64,000 nucleotides of DNA from Azohydromonas lata NBRC 102462 (GCF_001571085.1 NZ_BCTC01000001.1:124001-188000); one strand, 5' to 3'; counted from the stretch's first letter, positions 40,717 through 49,182 are shown. A program made the numbers and translations. The notes: a model not told the origin generated them from the letters alone.

Positions 40717-41496
40717 ATGGACATCCGCGTCCTGGGCTGCGCCGGCGCCATTGCCGCCGGCAGCTTCACCACCTCCTTCCTGCTGGACGGCGACGTGCTC
40801 GTGGACGCGGGCACCGGCGTGGGCACGCTCACGCTGGAAGAGCTCGCGCGCATAGACCACATCCTGCTGAGCCACTCGCACCTGGACCACGTGTTGGGCG
40901 TGCCGCTGCTGGCCGACAGCGTGATGCGGCTGCGCGCGGCGGCCGGCCGCGGCCCCATCCGCGTCCACGCCCTCCCCGAGACGCTGCAGACGCTGCGCGA
41001 GCACGTCTTCAACAACCGCATCTGGCCGGACTTCACCCGGCTGCCCTCGGAGCAGTCGCCCGTGCTGGTGCTGCAGCCGCTGGCCGTGGGCGACGTCCTG
41101 GTGCTGGGCGAGCGCCGCATCGAGGTGCTCAGCGCCCACCACACCGTGCCGGCCGTGGGCTTTGCCGCCTCGGCAACGCCTGGCGGCCCCTGCTGGGTCT
41201 ACACCGGCGACACCGGCCCCAACGAGCCGCTGTGGCAACGCCTGGCCCAACTGCCGGTGGCCCATCTCGTGATCGAAACCTCCTTCTGCGACGAGGAAGC
41301 CACCCTGGCGCAGCTCAGCCGCCACCTCTGCCCAAGCATGCTGGCCGAGCTGCCGCTGAGCGATCTGCCCGCGCCGGCGCAACTGCACATCACCCACGTC
41401 AAGCCCGGCGAGGTGAAGACGGTGATGGAGCAGCTCCGCCGCCACGGCCTCAAGGCCCGCGCCCTGCGCAGCGGCGACCGCCTCACGCTGCGCTGA
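40717..41496 (+). CDS. MBL-fold 3',5'-cyclic-nucleotide phosphodiesterase-like protein
   Basis: 259 residues from ATG 40717, where the fold begins (MDIRVLGCAGA); an in-frame ATG at 40669 overlapping the FHA stop would add 16 residues and couple translation. The metallo-beta-lactamase motif is HSHLDHVLGVPLL (about residues 54-66), with further ligands in SAHHTVPAVGF, YTGDTG and ITHVKPGE. The sequence resembles class II (CpdP/PDE1-type) cAMP phosphodiesterases. It may lower cAMP levels near the pilus genes. Followed by a hairpin. Confidence 0.85.
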   Translation: MDIRVLGCAGAIAAGSFTTSFLLDGDVLVDAGTGVGTLTLEELARIDHILLSHSHLDHVLGVPLLADSVMRLRAAAGRGPIRVHALPETLQTLREHVFNNRIWPDFTRLPSEQSPVLVLQPLAVGDVLVLGERRIEVLSAHHTVPAVGFAASATPGGPCWVYTGDTGPNEPLWQRLAQLPVAHLVIETSFCDEEATLAQLSRHLCPSMLAELPLSDLPAPAQLHITHVKPGEVKTVMEQLRRHGLKARALRSGDRLTLR

Positions 41497-41498
41497 CG

Positions 41499-41527
41499 CC
41501 CGTCCGCGCGCGGACGGGCCTGCCGTT
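41499..41527 (+). terminator. Stem-loop after phosphodiesterase gene
   Basis: CCCGTCCG (41499-41506) pairs with CGGACGGG (41511-41518), part of a 20-base palindrome starting 3 bases after the stop, with only GTTTGT downstream. Probably a weak terminator. Confidence 0.45.
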
Positions 41528-41701
41528 TGTACTGAGCCTGCGCGCCCTGCCCCGGCCTCAGCATCGCAGGCACCGGCGCGGCCGCGCCGGGCAAGCTGTT
41601 CCCGCCCTCAGCAGTGCGGCCGCAGTGCGCCGGCAGCAGCCCGGTTTCCTTCCTCGCAAGACCCGGGCAACGACGTCTTTCCATCCGAGGAGGAGTTCGC
41701 A

Positions 41702-42211
41702 ATGCCAAGCCTTTGCCGTCGCCGTACCTGCCCGCAGCAACAACAGCGCCGCCGCCGTGGCTTCACGCTAATAGAGCTGATGATCGTCGTGGCCATCATC
41801 GGCATCCTGGGCGCCGTGGGCCTGCCGCTCTACCAGAACTACATCGTCAAGGCCCGCGTGGGCAACGCGCTGCGCTCCGTGGACGCGGTCAAGACGGCCG
41901 TGAGCGTGTGCATCCAGGAGCAGGGCGGCGTGCTCACCGGCTGCAACGCCGGCGACCGCGGCGTGCCCGCCTTCACGCCCACCAAGGAAGTGGCCTCCGC
42001 CACCGTGGAGAACGGCGTGATCCAGGCCACGCTGGCCGACGGCATAGGCAGCGGCGTGGACGGCAAGACCATCACCTTCACGCCCGCTCCCGGCAGCTCC
42101 AGCGTGGTCTGGACCACCACGACCACCGTCACCCATGCCGACGCCGCCGCGCTCATCCAGAAGAACAACCCGCCCGCCGCCGCAGGCAGCGCCTCCGGTG
42201 CCGTCTTGTGA
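41702..42211 (+). CDS. pilA: Type IV pilin (PilA-like)
   Basis: 169 residues with a strong GAGGAGGAG before ATG 41702. A long basic leader of 20 residues with a run of four Arg ends at the prepilin peptidase site G/FTLIELMIVVAIIGILGA; Glu5 of the mature protein is present. The helix continues to YQNYIVKARVGNAL. Two cysteines (about 69 and 81) may form the pilin disulfide. The Thr/Ser-rich stretch VVWTTTTTVTHAD and low-complexity C-terminus are possible glycosylation sites. A PglL-like oligosaccharyltransferase gene follows. Ends before a strong terminator. Confidence 0.92.
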   Translation: MPSLCRRRTCPQQQQRRRRGFTLIELMIVVAIIGILGAVGLPLYQNYIVKARVGNALRSVDAVKTAVSVCIQEQGGVLTGCNAGDRGVPAFTPTKEVASATVENGVIQATLADGIGSGVDGKTITFTPAPGSSSVVWTTTTTVTHADAAALIQKNNPPAAAGSASGAVL

Positions 42212-42266
42212 GCCCGCCCTGAAATCCGCACGCGGCAGCCCTGCCGCACGGAACAAAAAACCTTCG

Positions 42267-42293
42267 AAGACCGCCATCGGCGGTCTTTTTTTG
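42267..42293 (+). terminator. Intrinsic terminator after pilin gene
   Basis: GACCGCC (42269-42275) pairs with GGCGGTC (42279-42285), followed by eight T, 56 bases after the pilin stop. Confidence 0.9.
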
Positions 42294-42584
42294 TGGACAG
42301 CGCAAGGTTGCCCACAAGGTTGTTCACGGGTGGCGCAAGGGTGTTCGGCTCGGCCTGCGGCGCCCACAACCATTTACGCCAGTACTAACGTTTTTAATTG
42401 GTCATGGTGGTAGAGCAGCCTTTTTGATGTGGACAACTCTGGTTTTCCCTTGCTTATCAACAACTTGTGCGCCGCATAAGGCTGTGGGCCCGCCTGCCGG
42501 ATTAGTTCTTTCCAAAACACAACAACTTGGCGCCGGGACGTTGCGCGTGTGGACAAGCCCGACTTGTCCAGACAACTGTCCACA
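42292..42584. other. Intergenic stretch with clustered DnaA-box-like 9-mers
   Basis: The 458-base gap 42212-42669 holds no gene. After the pilin terminator it contains seven sequences close to the DnaA box TTATCCACA on both strands: 42292-42300 (-), 42308-42316 (+), 42428-42436 (-, one mismatch), 42454-42462 (+, one mismatch), 42548-42556 (-, one mismatch), 42564-42572 (+), 42576-42584 (+). The stretch 42370-42470 is AT-rich for this genome. Probably also carries the promoter of the next gene. Confidence 0.45.
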
Positions 42585-42669
42585 GGCTTGTACAGGGTGG
42601 TGCGAGGGGGGCTCGCCGCTTCTTGCTAGAGTGCGCCGCCTTCGTTTTCCGCCTTGACCCGTGCCCTTG

Positions 42670-44385
42670 ATGCCCTCTTACGCGCTGTCGCTTGCGGCGC
42701 TGCTGGCCTGCTGTGTCCCCGCGCTGGTGGCGTTCAACCTGCCGCCCTCGGCCACTTTCTTCAACCAGGCCGCAGCGATTGGGCTGTGGGGCGTGTTCGC
42801 GGCGGTGTTGGGCGCCTCGCGCGTGCTGGCAGGGGCCCGCGCGGCGGCGGCGCTGCTGCTGGCGCTGGCCCTGCTGGCTGCCGGCGTGCTGTGGTCGGCC
42901 GCGGTGGCGCTGCCGGCAAGCCTGGCGGCGTCGGCACTTGGGCTGCTGCTGGCGGCGCTGCTGCTGGCCTGGTCGGCCGCGGCGCTGGAGCCGCAGGCCC
43001 GGCGCCAGGCGTTGCAGGCCTTTTGCCTGGGCTGGGTGGTGGTGGGGGTGCTCAGCAGCCTGATCGCGCTGGTGCAGGTGTTCGCGCCCGCGTGGGCTGA
43101 CGGCGTGCTGGTGGCGCGCTCGGGCTTTCCGGGCCGTGCGGTGGGCAACCTGCGGCAGCCGAATCACCTGAGCTCGCTGCTGCTGTGGTCGGTGGTGGCG
43201 CTGGTGCCGCTGCGCGAGGCGGGCCGCCTGGCCACCCGCGCCGCGCTCCCCCTGGGCGCCTTGTTCGTCGTCGCCATCGAACTGTCGGGCTCGCGCACGG
43301 GCAGCGTGGGCGTGCTGCTGCTGGCGCTGTGGGGCGTGGTGGACAAGCGCCTCTCGCGCGACAGCCGCCTGCTGCTCGTGGGCGCACCGCTGCTCTATGC
43401 GGGTTGGGCGCTGGTGCTCAAGCTGCTGCAAACCGACGCGTTGGGCGCGGCCACGCGCTTGGGCGAGTCGGACCCGTCGAGCTCACGCTTCGGCATCTGG
43501 AGCAACACGCTGACGCTGATCGCGCAGCAGCCCTGGAGCGGCGTGGGCTTCGGCCAGTTCAACTTCGCCTGGACGCTCACGCCCTTTCCCGGCCGCCCGG
43601 TGGCCTTCTTCGACCACACGCACAACCTGGCGCTGCAGTTCGCGGTGGAGTTGGGCGTGCCGCTGGCGCTGCTGGTGCTGGCCCTGATGTCGCTGGCGCT
43701 CTGGCAAGCCTGGCGGCGCAGCCTGTGCGTGGCGGGTGCCGAGGGCGCCGCGCTGCGCGCCGGTTTCGTGATGGTGCTGCTCATGGCGCTGCACAGCCAG
43801 TTGGAGTACCCGCTGTGGTATGCCTATTTCCTCTTGCCCACGGCCTGGATGTGGGGCGCCTGTCTGGGCCCGCAGAACGAGGGCCCTGCCGCGGAGCCGT
43901 CCACCGCAGCCTCGCCCACAGGATTCGGCCTTGCGCTGCGCCTGCCCGGCCTGCTGCTGGCCGCGGGCGCGCTGTTCTCGCTGGGCGACTACGGCCGCGT
44001 GGTGGCCATCTTCACGCCGGCGCCCACGGCCGGGCCGCTGGAGCAGCGCATCGCCATCGGCCAGCGCAGCGTGTTCTTCGCGCACCACGCCGACTACGCC
44101 GCGGCCACCACGGCGGCGGTGCCGGCCGACGCCCTGCCCGCCTTCGGCCGTGCCACGCATTTCCTGCTGGACACGCGGCTCACGCAGTCCTGGGCCGAGG
44201 CGCTGGCCGACGCGGGCGACCTCGACCGCGCCCGCCACGTGGCACAGCGCCTGCGCGAGTTCCACTACCCGGCGTCCGAGCCCTTCTTCGAGGTCTGCGA
44301 CGACGAGTCGCTCAGGGCGCTCAAACCCTTCCAGTGCGAGGCGCCGCAGCGCCCGCTCACCTGGCGGGACTTTCTCGACCACTGA
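42670..44385 (+). CDS. PglL/Wzy-family O-oligosaccharyltransferase (O-antigen ligase-like)
   Basis: 571 residues from ATG 42670 (GTG 42661 also possible). At least ten hydrophobic helices occupy residues 1-450. The conserved WaaL/PglL periplasmic-loop motif is FDHTHNLALQFAVELGVPLAL (about 318-338, key His) and SQLEYPLWYAYFLLP follows. The soluble C-terminal part (about 455-571) is typical of pilin-type ligases. It transfers a lipid-linked glycan to protein or lipid A core. Adjacency to a Thr/Ser-rich pilin suggests pilin O-glycosylation, an inference. No terminator needed before the convergent moaC. Confidence 0.88.
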   Translation: MPSYALSLAALLACCVPALVAFNLPPSATFFNQAAAIGLWGVFAAVLGASRVLAGARAAAALLLALALLAAGVLWSAAVALPASLAASALGLLLAALLLAWSAAALEPQARRQALQAFCLGWVVVGVLSSLIALVQVFAPAWADGVLVARSGFPGRAVGNLRQPNHLSSLLLWSVVALVPLREAGRLATRAALPLGALFVVAIELSGSRTGSVGVLLLALWGVVDKRLSRDSRLLLVGAPLLYAGWALVLKLLQTDALGAATRLGESDPSSSRFGIWSNTLTLIAQQPWSGVGFGQFNFAWTLTPFPGRPVAFFDHTHNLALQFAVELGVPLALLVLALMSLALWQAWRRSLCVAGAEGAALRAGFVMVLLMALHSQLEYPLWYAYFLLPTAWMWGACLGPQNEGPAAEPSTAASPTGFGLALRLPGLLLAAGALFSLGDYGRVVAIFTPAPTAGPLEQRIAIGQRSVFFAHHADYAAATTAAVPADALPAFGRATHFLLDTRLTQSWAEALADAGDLDRARHVAQRLREFHYPASEPFFEVCDDESLRALKPFQCEAPQRPLTWRDFLDH

Positions 44386-44416
44386 CGGCGCTGCGGCGGC
44401 GCCGCCGTGGGCTCAC

Positions 44417-44899
44417 TCAGGACTGCGCCTGCCAGTGCCCCGACTTCCCGCCCTTCTTCTCCAGCAGCCGGATGTCGCTCATGACCATGCCCTTGTCGGC
44501 GGCCTTGCACATGTCGTAGACCGTGAGCAGGCCCACCTGCACGGCGGTGAGCGCTTCCATTTCCACGCCGGTGACGCCCACCGTCTCGGCCTGCACCGTG
44601 CAATGCACGCCGGGGAGCTGCTCGTCGATGTCCAGCTCCACCGCCACGCGCGTGAGCGGCAGCGGGTGGCACAGAGGGATGAGGTCGGACGTGCGCTTGG
44701 CCGCCTGGATGGCGGCGATGCGGGCGATGCCCAGCACGTCGCCCTTCTTGGCCGTGCCTTCGCGAATGAGCGCCAAGGTGTCAGGCAGCATGCGGATGCT
44801 GCCCGTGGCGCGCGCCACGCGGTGCGTCGCGGCCTTGGCCGAGACGTCCACCATGTGGGCCTGGCCCTGGCTGTCGAAATGGGTAAGCGGGTTGTTCAT
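44417..44899 (-). CDS. moaC: Cyclic pyranopterin monophosphate synthase
   Basis: 160 residues, normal MoaC size. Motifs [14 protein letters not shown] near residue 22, [13 protein letters not shown] (about 71-83) with the catalytic His region, and [23 protein letters not shown] (about 112-134). It makes cyclic pyranopterin monophosphate in molybdenum cofactor biosynthesis with MoaA. Stands alone here, convergent with the PglL gene and divergent from the protease. Confidence 0.97.
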   Translation of the reverse strand: MNNPLTHFDSQGQAHMVDVSAKAATHRVARATGSIRMLPDTLALIREGTAKKGDVLGIARIAAIQAAKRTSDLIPLCHPLPLTRVAVELDIDEQLPGVHCTVQAETVGVTGVEMEALTAVQVGLLTVYDMCKAADKGMVMSDIRLLEKKGGKSGHWQAQS

Positions 44900-44965
44900 G
44901 GTCGGAAACCTGGCAGCAAGAGGGCGGTGCGATCATAGCCAGCCGTTTTCCGCCATCCCGCGAAC

Positions 44966-46546
44966 GTGAAACACCCCTTAGCCGTCTCCGCCCTCGTCGC
45001 CGGCCTGGCGCTGGCCGCCCTGCCGGCCACCGCGCCGCGGGCACAGTCGTCGCTGCCCGCGCTGGGCGATTCGGTCTCCGGCGAGTTCAGCGTGGATGCC
45101 GAGCGCCGCTTGGGCGAGCAGATCATGCGCGAGATACGCCGTGACCCGGCCTACCTCGACGACCCGCTGCTGCTGGACTACGTGCAGTCGCTGTGGCAGC
45201 CGCTGGTGGGCGCGGCCAAGCGCCGCGGCGAAATCGGCGCCGACACGGCTGGCGCCTTCGCCTGGGAGGTGTTCCTGGTGCTGGACCGCAGCGTCAACGC
45301 CTTCGCCCTGCCCGGCGGCCACGTGGGCGTGCACCTGGGCCTCATCGCCATGACGGTCAGCCGCGACGAGCTCGCCGCCGTGCTCGCGCACGAGCTCTCG
45401 CACGTCACCCAGCGCCACATCGCGCGCAGCATCAGCAGCTCCTCGCGCCAGAGCATGGTGGGCCTGGCGGCCATGATCCTGGGCGTGCTGGCCTCCGCGC
45501 GCACCGGCAACGCCGCCATGGCGCAGGCCGCGGTGGTGGGCGGCCAGGCCGCCATGGTGCAGGGCCAGCTCAACTACTCGCGCGACATGGAGCGCGAGGC
45601 CGACCGCGTGGGCTACGGCGTGCACAGCGACGCCGGCTACGCCAGCGCCGGCGTGGCAGGCATGTTCGAGAAGCTGGAGCACGCCAACCGGCTCAACGAC
45701 AGCAACAACTACCCCTACCTGCGCTCGCACCCGCTGACCACCGAGCGCATCGGCGAGGCCCGCGCCCGCGTGCAGGCCGACCCCCACGCCGCGCGCAACA
45801 TGCCTGCCGACGGCGCCTTCGAGCACGCGCTGGCCCAGGCCCGCGCCCGCGTGCTCATGGACACCTCCGTGCAGGCGCTGCGCCGCGCCCAGGCGCAGCA
45901 GCCGGGGCCCGGCGCCTCGGCCTCCGAGCGGCTGGGCCTGCTCTACGCGCAGGCGCTGGCCTCCACGCTGCTGCGCGAGTTCGAGCCGGCCGACACCGCC
46001 CTGGCCGCGGCCGACACCCTGCTGCAGCGCGAAGCGCCGGCCGCGGCGCGCGGCGGCGACGCCACGCAATGGCTGCAGCTGTTGCGCGTGCAATCGCTGC
46101 TGGCCCGCGGCGATGGCCGAGCGGCCCAGCAGCGCATGCAGGCGCTGCCTGAGGGCGGCATGTCACGAGCGCTGCTGCTGTGGCGGGCGCAAACCGATCT
46201 CGCCGCCGCCCGCGCCGGTGCCCCAGCCGACGCCTTGCGCCGCAGCACCGAGGCGCTTCAAACCTGGGTGGCCGAGCGCCGCGACGACGCCGGCGCCTGG
46301 CAGCAGCTTGCGCAGTGCGCCGACCAATTGGGCCTGAAGCTGCGCGCCGTGCGCGCCGAAGCCGAGTCGCACGCCGCGCTGGGCGACATCCCCGGCGCGG
46401 TGGACCGGCTGCGCGCCGGCCAGCAGCTCGCGCGCAGCGGCGCGGCGCCGGCCGACTTCATAGAGGCGTCCATCATCGACGCCCGCCTGCGCGAGATGGA
46501 GGCGCGCAGGCGCGAGCTGGACAAGGAAATGCGCAACGAGCGCTGA
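44966..46546 (+). CDS. M48 metalloprotease with TPR repeats, BepA-like
   Basis: 526 residues from GTG 44966, with a signal peptide (AVSALVAGLALAALPATAPRAQ). The zinc site HELSH is at about residues 142-146 with the third ligand in DMEREADRVGY (about 208). The C-terminal half (about 290-520) is Ala/Arg-rich and helical, consistent with TPR repeats. BepA (YfgC) degrades or assists stalled LptD and other outer-membrane proteins in the periplasm. This fits the presence of lptD/surA/bamE elsewhere in the window. Confidence 0.92.
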   Translation: MKHPLAVSALVAGLALAALPATAPRAQSSLPALGDSVSGEFSVDAERRLGEQIMREIRRDPAYLDDPLLLDYVQSLWQPLVGAAKRRGEIGADTAGAFAWEVFLVLDRSVNAFALPGGHVGVHLGLIAMTVSRDELAAVLAHELSHVTQRHIARSISSSSRQSMVGLAAMILGVLASARTGNAAMAQAAVVGGQAAMVQGQLNYSRDMEREADRVGYGVHSDAGYASAGVAGMFEKLEHANRLNDSNNYPYLRSHPLTTERIGEARARVQADPHAARNMPADGAFEHALAQARARVLMDTSVQALRRAQAQQPGPGASASERLGLLYAQALASTLLREFEPADTALAAADTLLQREAPAAARGGDATQWLQLLRVQSLLARGDGRAAQQRMQALPEGGMSRALLLWRAQTDLAAARAGAPADALRRSTEALQTWVAERRDDAGAWQQLAQCADQLGLKLRAVRAEAESHAALGDIPGAVDRLRAGQQLARSGAAPADFIEASIIDARLREMEARRRELDKEMRNER

Positions 46547-46605
46547 AGGCCTTGGCGGCGGCGGCGCGCCGCGCCGTCCGCGTTCCAGCGTCCAGGCGGC
46601 GCAGA

Positions 46606-46956
46606 TCAGTCGCCGAAGACGGATTCCATGGCCGAGTCGATCACCATGCCGCACAGGCTGTAGATCACCGAGCCCACCAGCGCGGCAAAGAAGCCGTTGA
46701 CGTTGAAACCGTTCAGCACCGACGCCGTTGCCCAGAACAGCACCGCGTTGATGACGAACAGGAACAGCCCAAGCGTCAGCAGCGTCACCGGCAGCGTCAG
46801 CAACACCAGCAGCGGCCGCACCACCGTGTTGAGCAGCCCAAGCACCAGTGCCGCCACCATGGCGGTGCCGAAGCTCGTCACCGACACGCCCGGGTAGAGA
46901 TACGCCACCAGCAACAACGCGGCGGCCAGCAACAGCCAACGGACCAGCAGTTTCAT
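46606..46956 (-). CDS. Small membrane protein, phage-holin-4-like family
   Basis: 116 residues from ATG 46956 (ATG 46968 would add four residues). Four hydrophobic helices with the family pattern LLNTVVRPLLVLLTLPVTLLTLGLF-type (second and third helices) ending GMVIDSAMESVF. This widespread bacterial family (PF04020) is named after holins but its members are chromosomal and not necessarily phage-derived; there is no phage context here. Role unknown. Confidence 0.88.
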   Translation of the reverse strand: MKLLVRWLLLAAALLLVAYLYPGVSVTSFGTAMVAALVLGLLNTVVRPLLVLLTLPVTLLTLGLFLFVINAVLFWATASVLNGFNVNGFFAALVGSVIYSLCGMVIDSAMESVFGD

Positions 46957-47065
46957 GCGGCCAAGCATAGCCGCGCTGCCACCGCGCGCGGCGGCATCCG
47001 CACCCGCCGCAGCACCGCCGCCACGCCCGTGCTTTGTTTCCCGAACCGGGCTGCGGCAGCGGGTT

Positions 47066-47083
47066 CCTTAAGAATTCTTAAGG
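47066..47083. repeat. Perfect 18-bp palindrome upstream of tonB
   Basis: CCTTAAGAATTCTTAAGG reads the same on both strands. It ends 12 bases before the Fur-like box and includes the candidate -35 of the tonB promoter. Confidence 0.85.
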
Positions 47084-47110
47084 TTTTATATGTATTGAGA
47101 ATAATTCGTG
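47078..47110 (+). promoter_or_regulatory. tonB promoter with Fur-box-like site
   Basis: Candidate -35 TTAAGG (47078-47083) and -10 ATAATT (47101-47106) with 17-base spacing. TGAGAAT-A-ATTCGTG (47096-47110) matches the 7-1-7 Fur consensus TGATAAT-N-ATTATCA at 10 of 14 arm positions and covers the -10, so iron-loaded Fur would block transcription. Confidence 0.6.
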
Positions 47111-47171
47111 TTTAGAATAGGCACACACAGTTTGTGACTTTGGTCAATAAGGACCAACGGAGCCCTCCCCG

Positions 47172-47861
47172 ATGAACCTGCCGCCCCTGCCCGCCGGACA
47201 TCCGGAACCGATGTCGCCCAACGCCCGCCGCGCGTTGGGCGCCGGCATGCTGGCGGCGCACGTGGCCGTGGGCTGGGCGCTGTTGCAGTTGCAACCGGTG
47301 CGCGAGGCCGTGGCCGAGGTGCTGCCGCTGACGGTCGATTTCATTGCCCCGCCCGCGCCCGTGCCGGCCCCGCCGCCGCCGCCGCAGCAACGCGTGTTGC
47401 CCAAGCCCGCGCCGGCGCCCAAGCCCGTCATCACCAGCGCGCCCACGCCCGCGCCGCAGCCGCCGGTCTTCGTCGCGCCGCCGCCTCCGCTGGAGCCGCC
47501 CGCGCCCGTGGCCGCGCCGCCGGCCCCACCGGTGCCTCCGGCGCCGCCCGCGCCACCGGCCGCGCCGCCGCAGCCCAAGACCATCGCCATCAGCGCCGTC
47601 GAGTACCTCACGCCGCCGGTGCTGAACTACCCGGCCGCCGCGCGCCGCGCCGGCGAGTCCGGCCGGGTCAACGTGCGCGTGCTGGTGGACGCCAGGGGCA
47701 TGCCGCAGCAGATGCAGGTGACGCGCTCCTCCGGATTCGCCCGCCTGGACGAGGCGGCGCTCGCCACCGTGCGCGCCACCCGCTTCAAGCCCTACATGGA
47801 AAACGGCCAGCCCCACGCCTTCTGGGTGCTGATGCCCCTGATCTTCGAACTGGAGGAATGA
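47172..47861 (+). CDS. tonB: TonB energy-transducing protein
   Basis: 229 residues. A single N-terminal anchor (about 20-42) is followed by a long Pro/Ala-rich spacer (about 58-135, including several PAPPAPP repeats) to span the periplasm. The C-terminal TonB domain is YLTPPVLNYPAAARRAGESG and VTRSSGFARLDEAALATVRATRFKPY. It transmits the ExbB/ExbD proton motor to outer-membrane receptors. First gene of tonB-exbB-exbD-receptor. The upstream Fur-like site suggests iron repression. Confidence 0.95.
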   Translation: MNLPPLPAGHPEPMSPNARRALGAGMLAAHVAVGWALLQLQPVREAVAEVLPLTVDFIAPPAPVPAPPPPPQQRVLPKPAPAPKPVITSAPTPAPQPPVFVAPPPPLEPPAPVAAPPAPPVPPAPPAPPAAPPQPKTIAISAVEYLTPPVLNYPAAARRAGESGRVNVRVLVDARGMPQQMQVTRSSGFARLDEAALATVRATRFKPYMENGQPHAFWVLMPLIFELEE

Positions 47862-47864
47862 GCC

Positions 47865-48620
47865 ATGAACGAAACCCAAACCGCCGTGGGCTTCGCCCAT
47901 TTCCTGGCCCAAAGCGATGCCGTGGGCAAAGGCCTGCTGCTCATCCTCGTGGGCATGTCGGTGCTGTCCTGGGCGCTGATTGCCATCAAGGGCATCGCGC
48001 ACCTGCTGCGCAAGAGGCGCAGCGAGCACTTCCTGCGCTTCTTCTGGGACGCGCGCTCGCTCGATGAGGTGGGCAACGAGATCAGCACCCACGGCGCGCA
48101 CGACCCGTTCTCGCACCTGACCGCGCATGCCATGCACGCGCAGTCGCACCACGCCAAGTACGGCTCGGCCAAGCTCAGCGAGGCCGGCTCGGCGCAGGAT
48201 TTCGTCACCCGCACCATCAAGAAGGTGCTGGACGAGGAAACCACCCGGCTGGAGAACGGCCTGACCGCCCTGGCCACCGTGGGCGCCACCGCGCCCTTCG
48301 TGGGCCTGTTCGGCACGGTGTGGGGCGTCTACCACGCGCTGCTGGCCATCGGCATGAGCGGCGCGGGCACGCTGGACAAGGTGGCCGGCCCCGTGGGCGA
48401 GGCGCTGATCATGACCGGCATCGGCCTGGCCGTGGCCATCCCCGCGGTGGTCGCCTACAACGCCTTCACCCGCAGCAACCGCGTGCTCAACGCCCGGCTC
48501 GACGCCTTCGCCTTCGAGCTGCTGACCTTCCTGTCCATGGGCCAGACCATGAAGCCCGCGTCGGCCGAGCCGGCGGCCGAGCAAGGCGCCAACGTGCGCG
48601 GCCTGCGCGCGGCCAGCTGA
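47865..48620 (+). CDS. exbB: ExbB proton-channel subunit
   Basis: 251 residues, 3 bases after tonB. Three helices: about 20-45 (LLLILVGMSVLSWALIAIKG), about 135-160 (LATVGATAPFVGLFGTVWGVYHAL) and about 182-205 (GEALIMTGIGLAVAIPAVVAYNAF). The conserved ExbB pore residues in TAPFVGLFGTVWG are present. Forms the pentameric channel with ExbD inside, energising TonB. Confidence 0.96.
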   Translation: MNETQTAVGFAHFLAQSDAVGKGLLLILVGMSVLSWALIAIKGIAHLLRKRRSEHFLRFFWDARSLDEVGNEISTHGAHDPFSHLTAHAMHAQSHHAKYGSAKLSEAGSAQDFVTRTIKKVLDEETTRLENGLTALATVGATAPFVGLFGTVWGVYHALLAIGMSGAGTLDKVAGPVGEALIMTGIGLAVAIPAVVAYNAFTRSNRVLNARLDAFAFELLTFLSMGQTMKPASAEPAAEQGANVRGLRAAS

Positions 48621-48657
48621 CGCCCCACGCGCTGATCGATCCCAAGGAGCCCAAGCC

Positions 48658-49077
48658 ATGGCCTTCGCCAGCTTCGACCGCAAGACCTCTTCCGCGCCGG
48701 TGTCCGACATCAACATGGTCCCGCTCATCGACGTGATGCTGGTGCTGCTGGTGATCTTCATCGTCACCGCGCCGCTGCTCACCCACGCCGTGAAGCTGGA
48801 CCTGCCCAAGGCCAGCAGCGCCGTCAACCAGGCGCCGCCGCAGAAGGTGGAGTTCGCCATAGACGCCGCGGGCCAGCGCTTCTGGAACGGCGAGATGGTC
48901 ACGCGCGAGGACGCCGCCGCGCGCTTCGCCGCCGAGGGCGCCAAGGATCCGCAGCCGGAAGTGCACCTGCGCGCCGACCAGTCGGTGGCCTACCGCTTCG
49001 TGGCCGAAACCCTGGCCGACGCCTCCAAGGCCGGGCTGTCCAAGGTCGGCTTCGTCAGCACGCCCGAAACGCCCTGA
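48658..49077 (+). CDS. exbD: ExbD proton-motor subunit
   Basis: 139 residues, with AAGGAG before the ATG. The transmembrane helix carries the essential aspartate in INMVPLIDVMLVLLVIFIVT (Asp about residue 25), followed by the periplasmic domain ending LSKVGFVSTPE. Works with ExbB and TonB in this operon. It is distinct from the second ExbD-like protein at 33650-34099, whose partner is not TonB-linked. Confidence 0.96.
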   Translation: MAFASFDRKTSSAPVSDINMVPLIDVMLVLLVIFIVTAPLLTHAVKLDLPKASSAVNQAPPQKVEFAIDAAGQRFWNGEMVTREDAAARFAAEGAKDPQPEVHLRADQSVAYRFVAETLADASKAGLSKVGFVSTPETP

Positions 49078-49182
49078 TCCCGCGGGCTGCGCGGCCTACC
49101 GCCACGCGCCCGTCCCCCGTTTCCCCTTCCCTTTTGAACGGGCGCCGCGTGCGTTCCGGCCGAACTCAACCTGGAGATTTGC

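Noticed and set aside
41560-41590. Sigma54-like GG-N10-GC spacing upstream of the pilin gene
   Set aside because: The spacing is matched but neither TGGCAC nor TTGC is really present, and such matches are frequent in GC-rich sequence.
42292-42584. Chromosomal origin of replication
   Set aside because: DnaA-box-like sites are present but there is no dnaA, dnaN, gyrB, rpmH or parAB nearby; reported only as a cluster worth checking.
46606-46956. Phage holin / prophage remnant
   Set aside because: The family name is misleading; no other phage gene or attachment site is near and the gene has the composition of its neighbours.
47112-47118. TTGAGA/TAGAAT pair as the tonB promoter
   Set aside because: The spacing is only 12 bases; TTAAGG/ATAATT with 17 bases fits better.
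47370-47580. Tandem repeat in tonB
   Set aside because: It is the normal proline/alanine-rich periplasmic spacer of TonB, not an independent repeat element.
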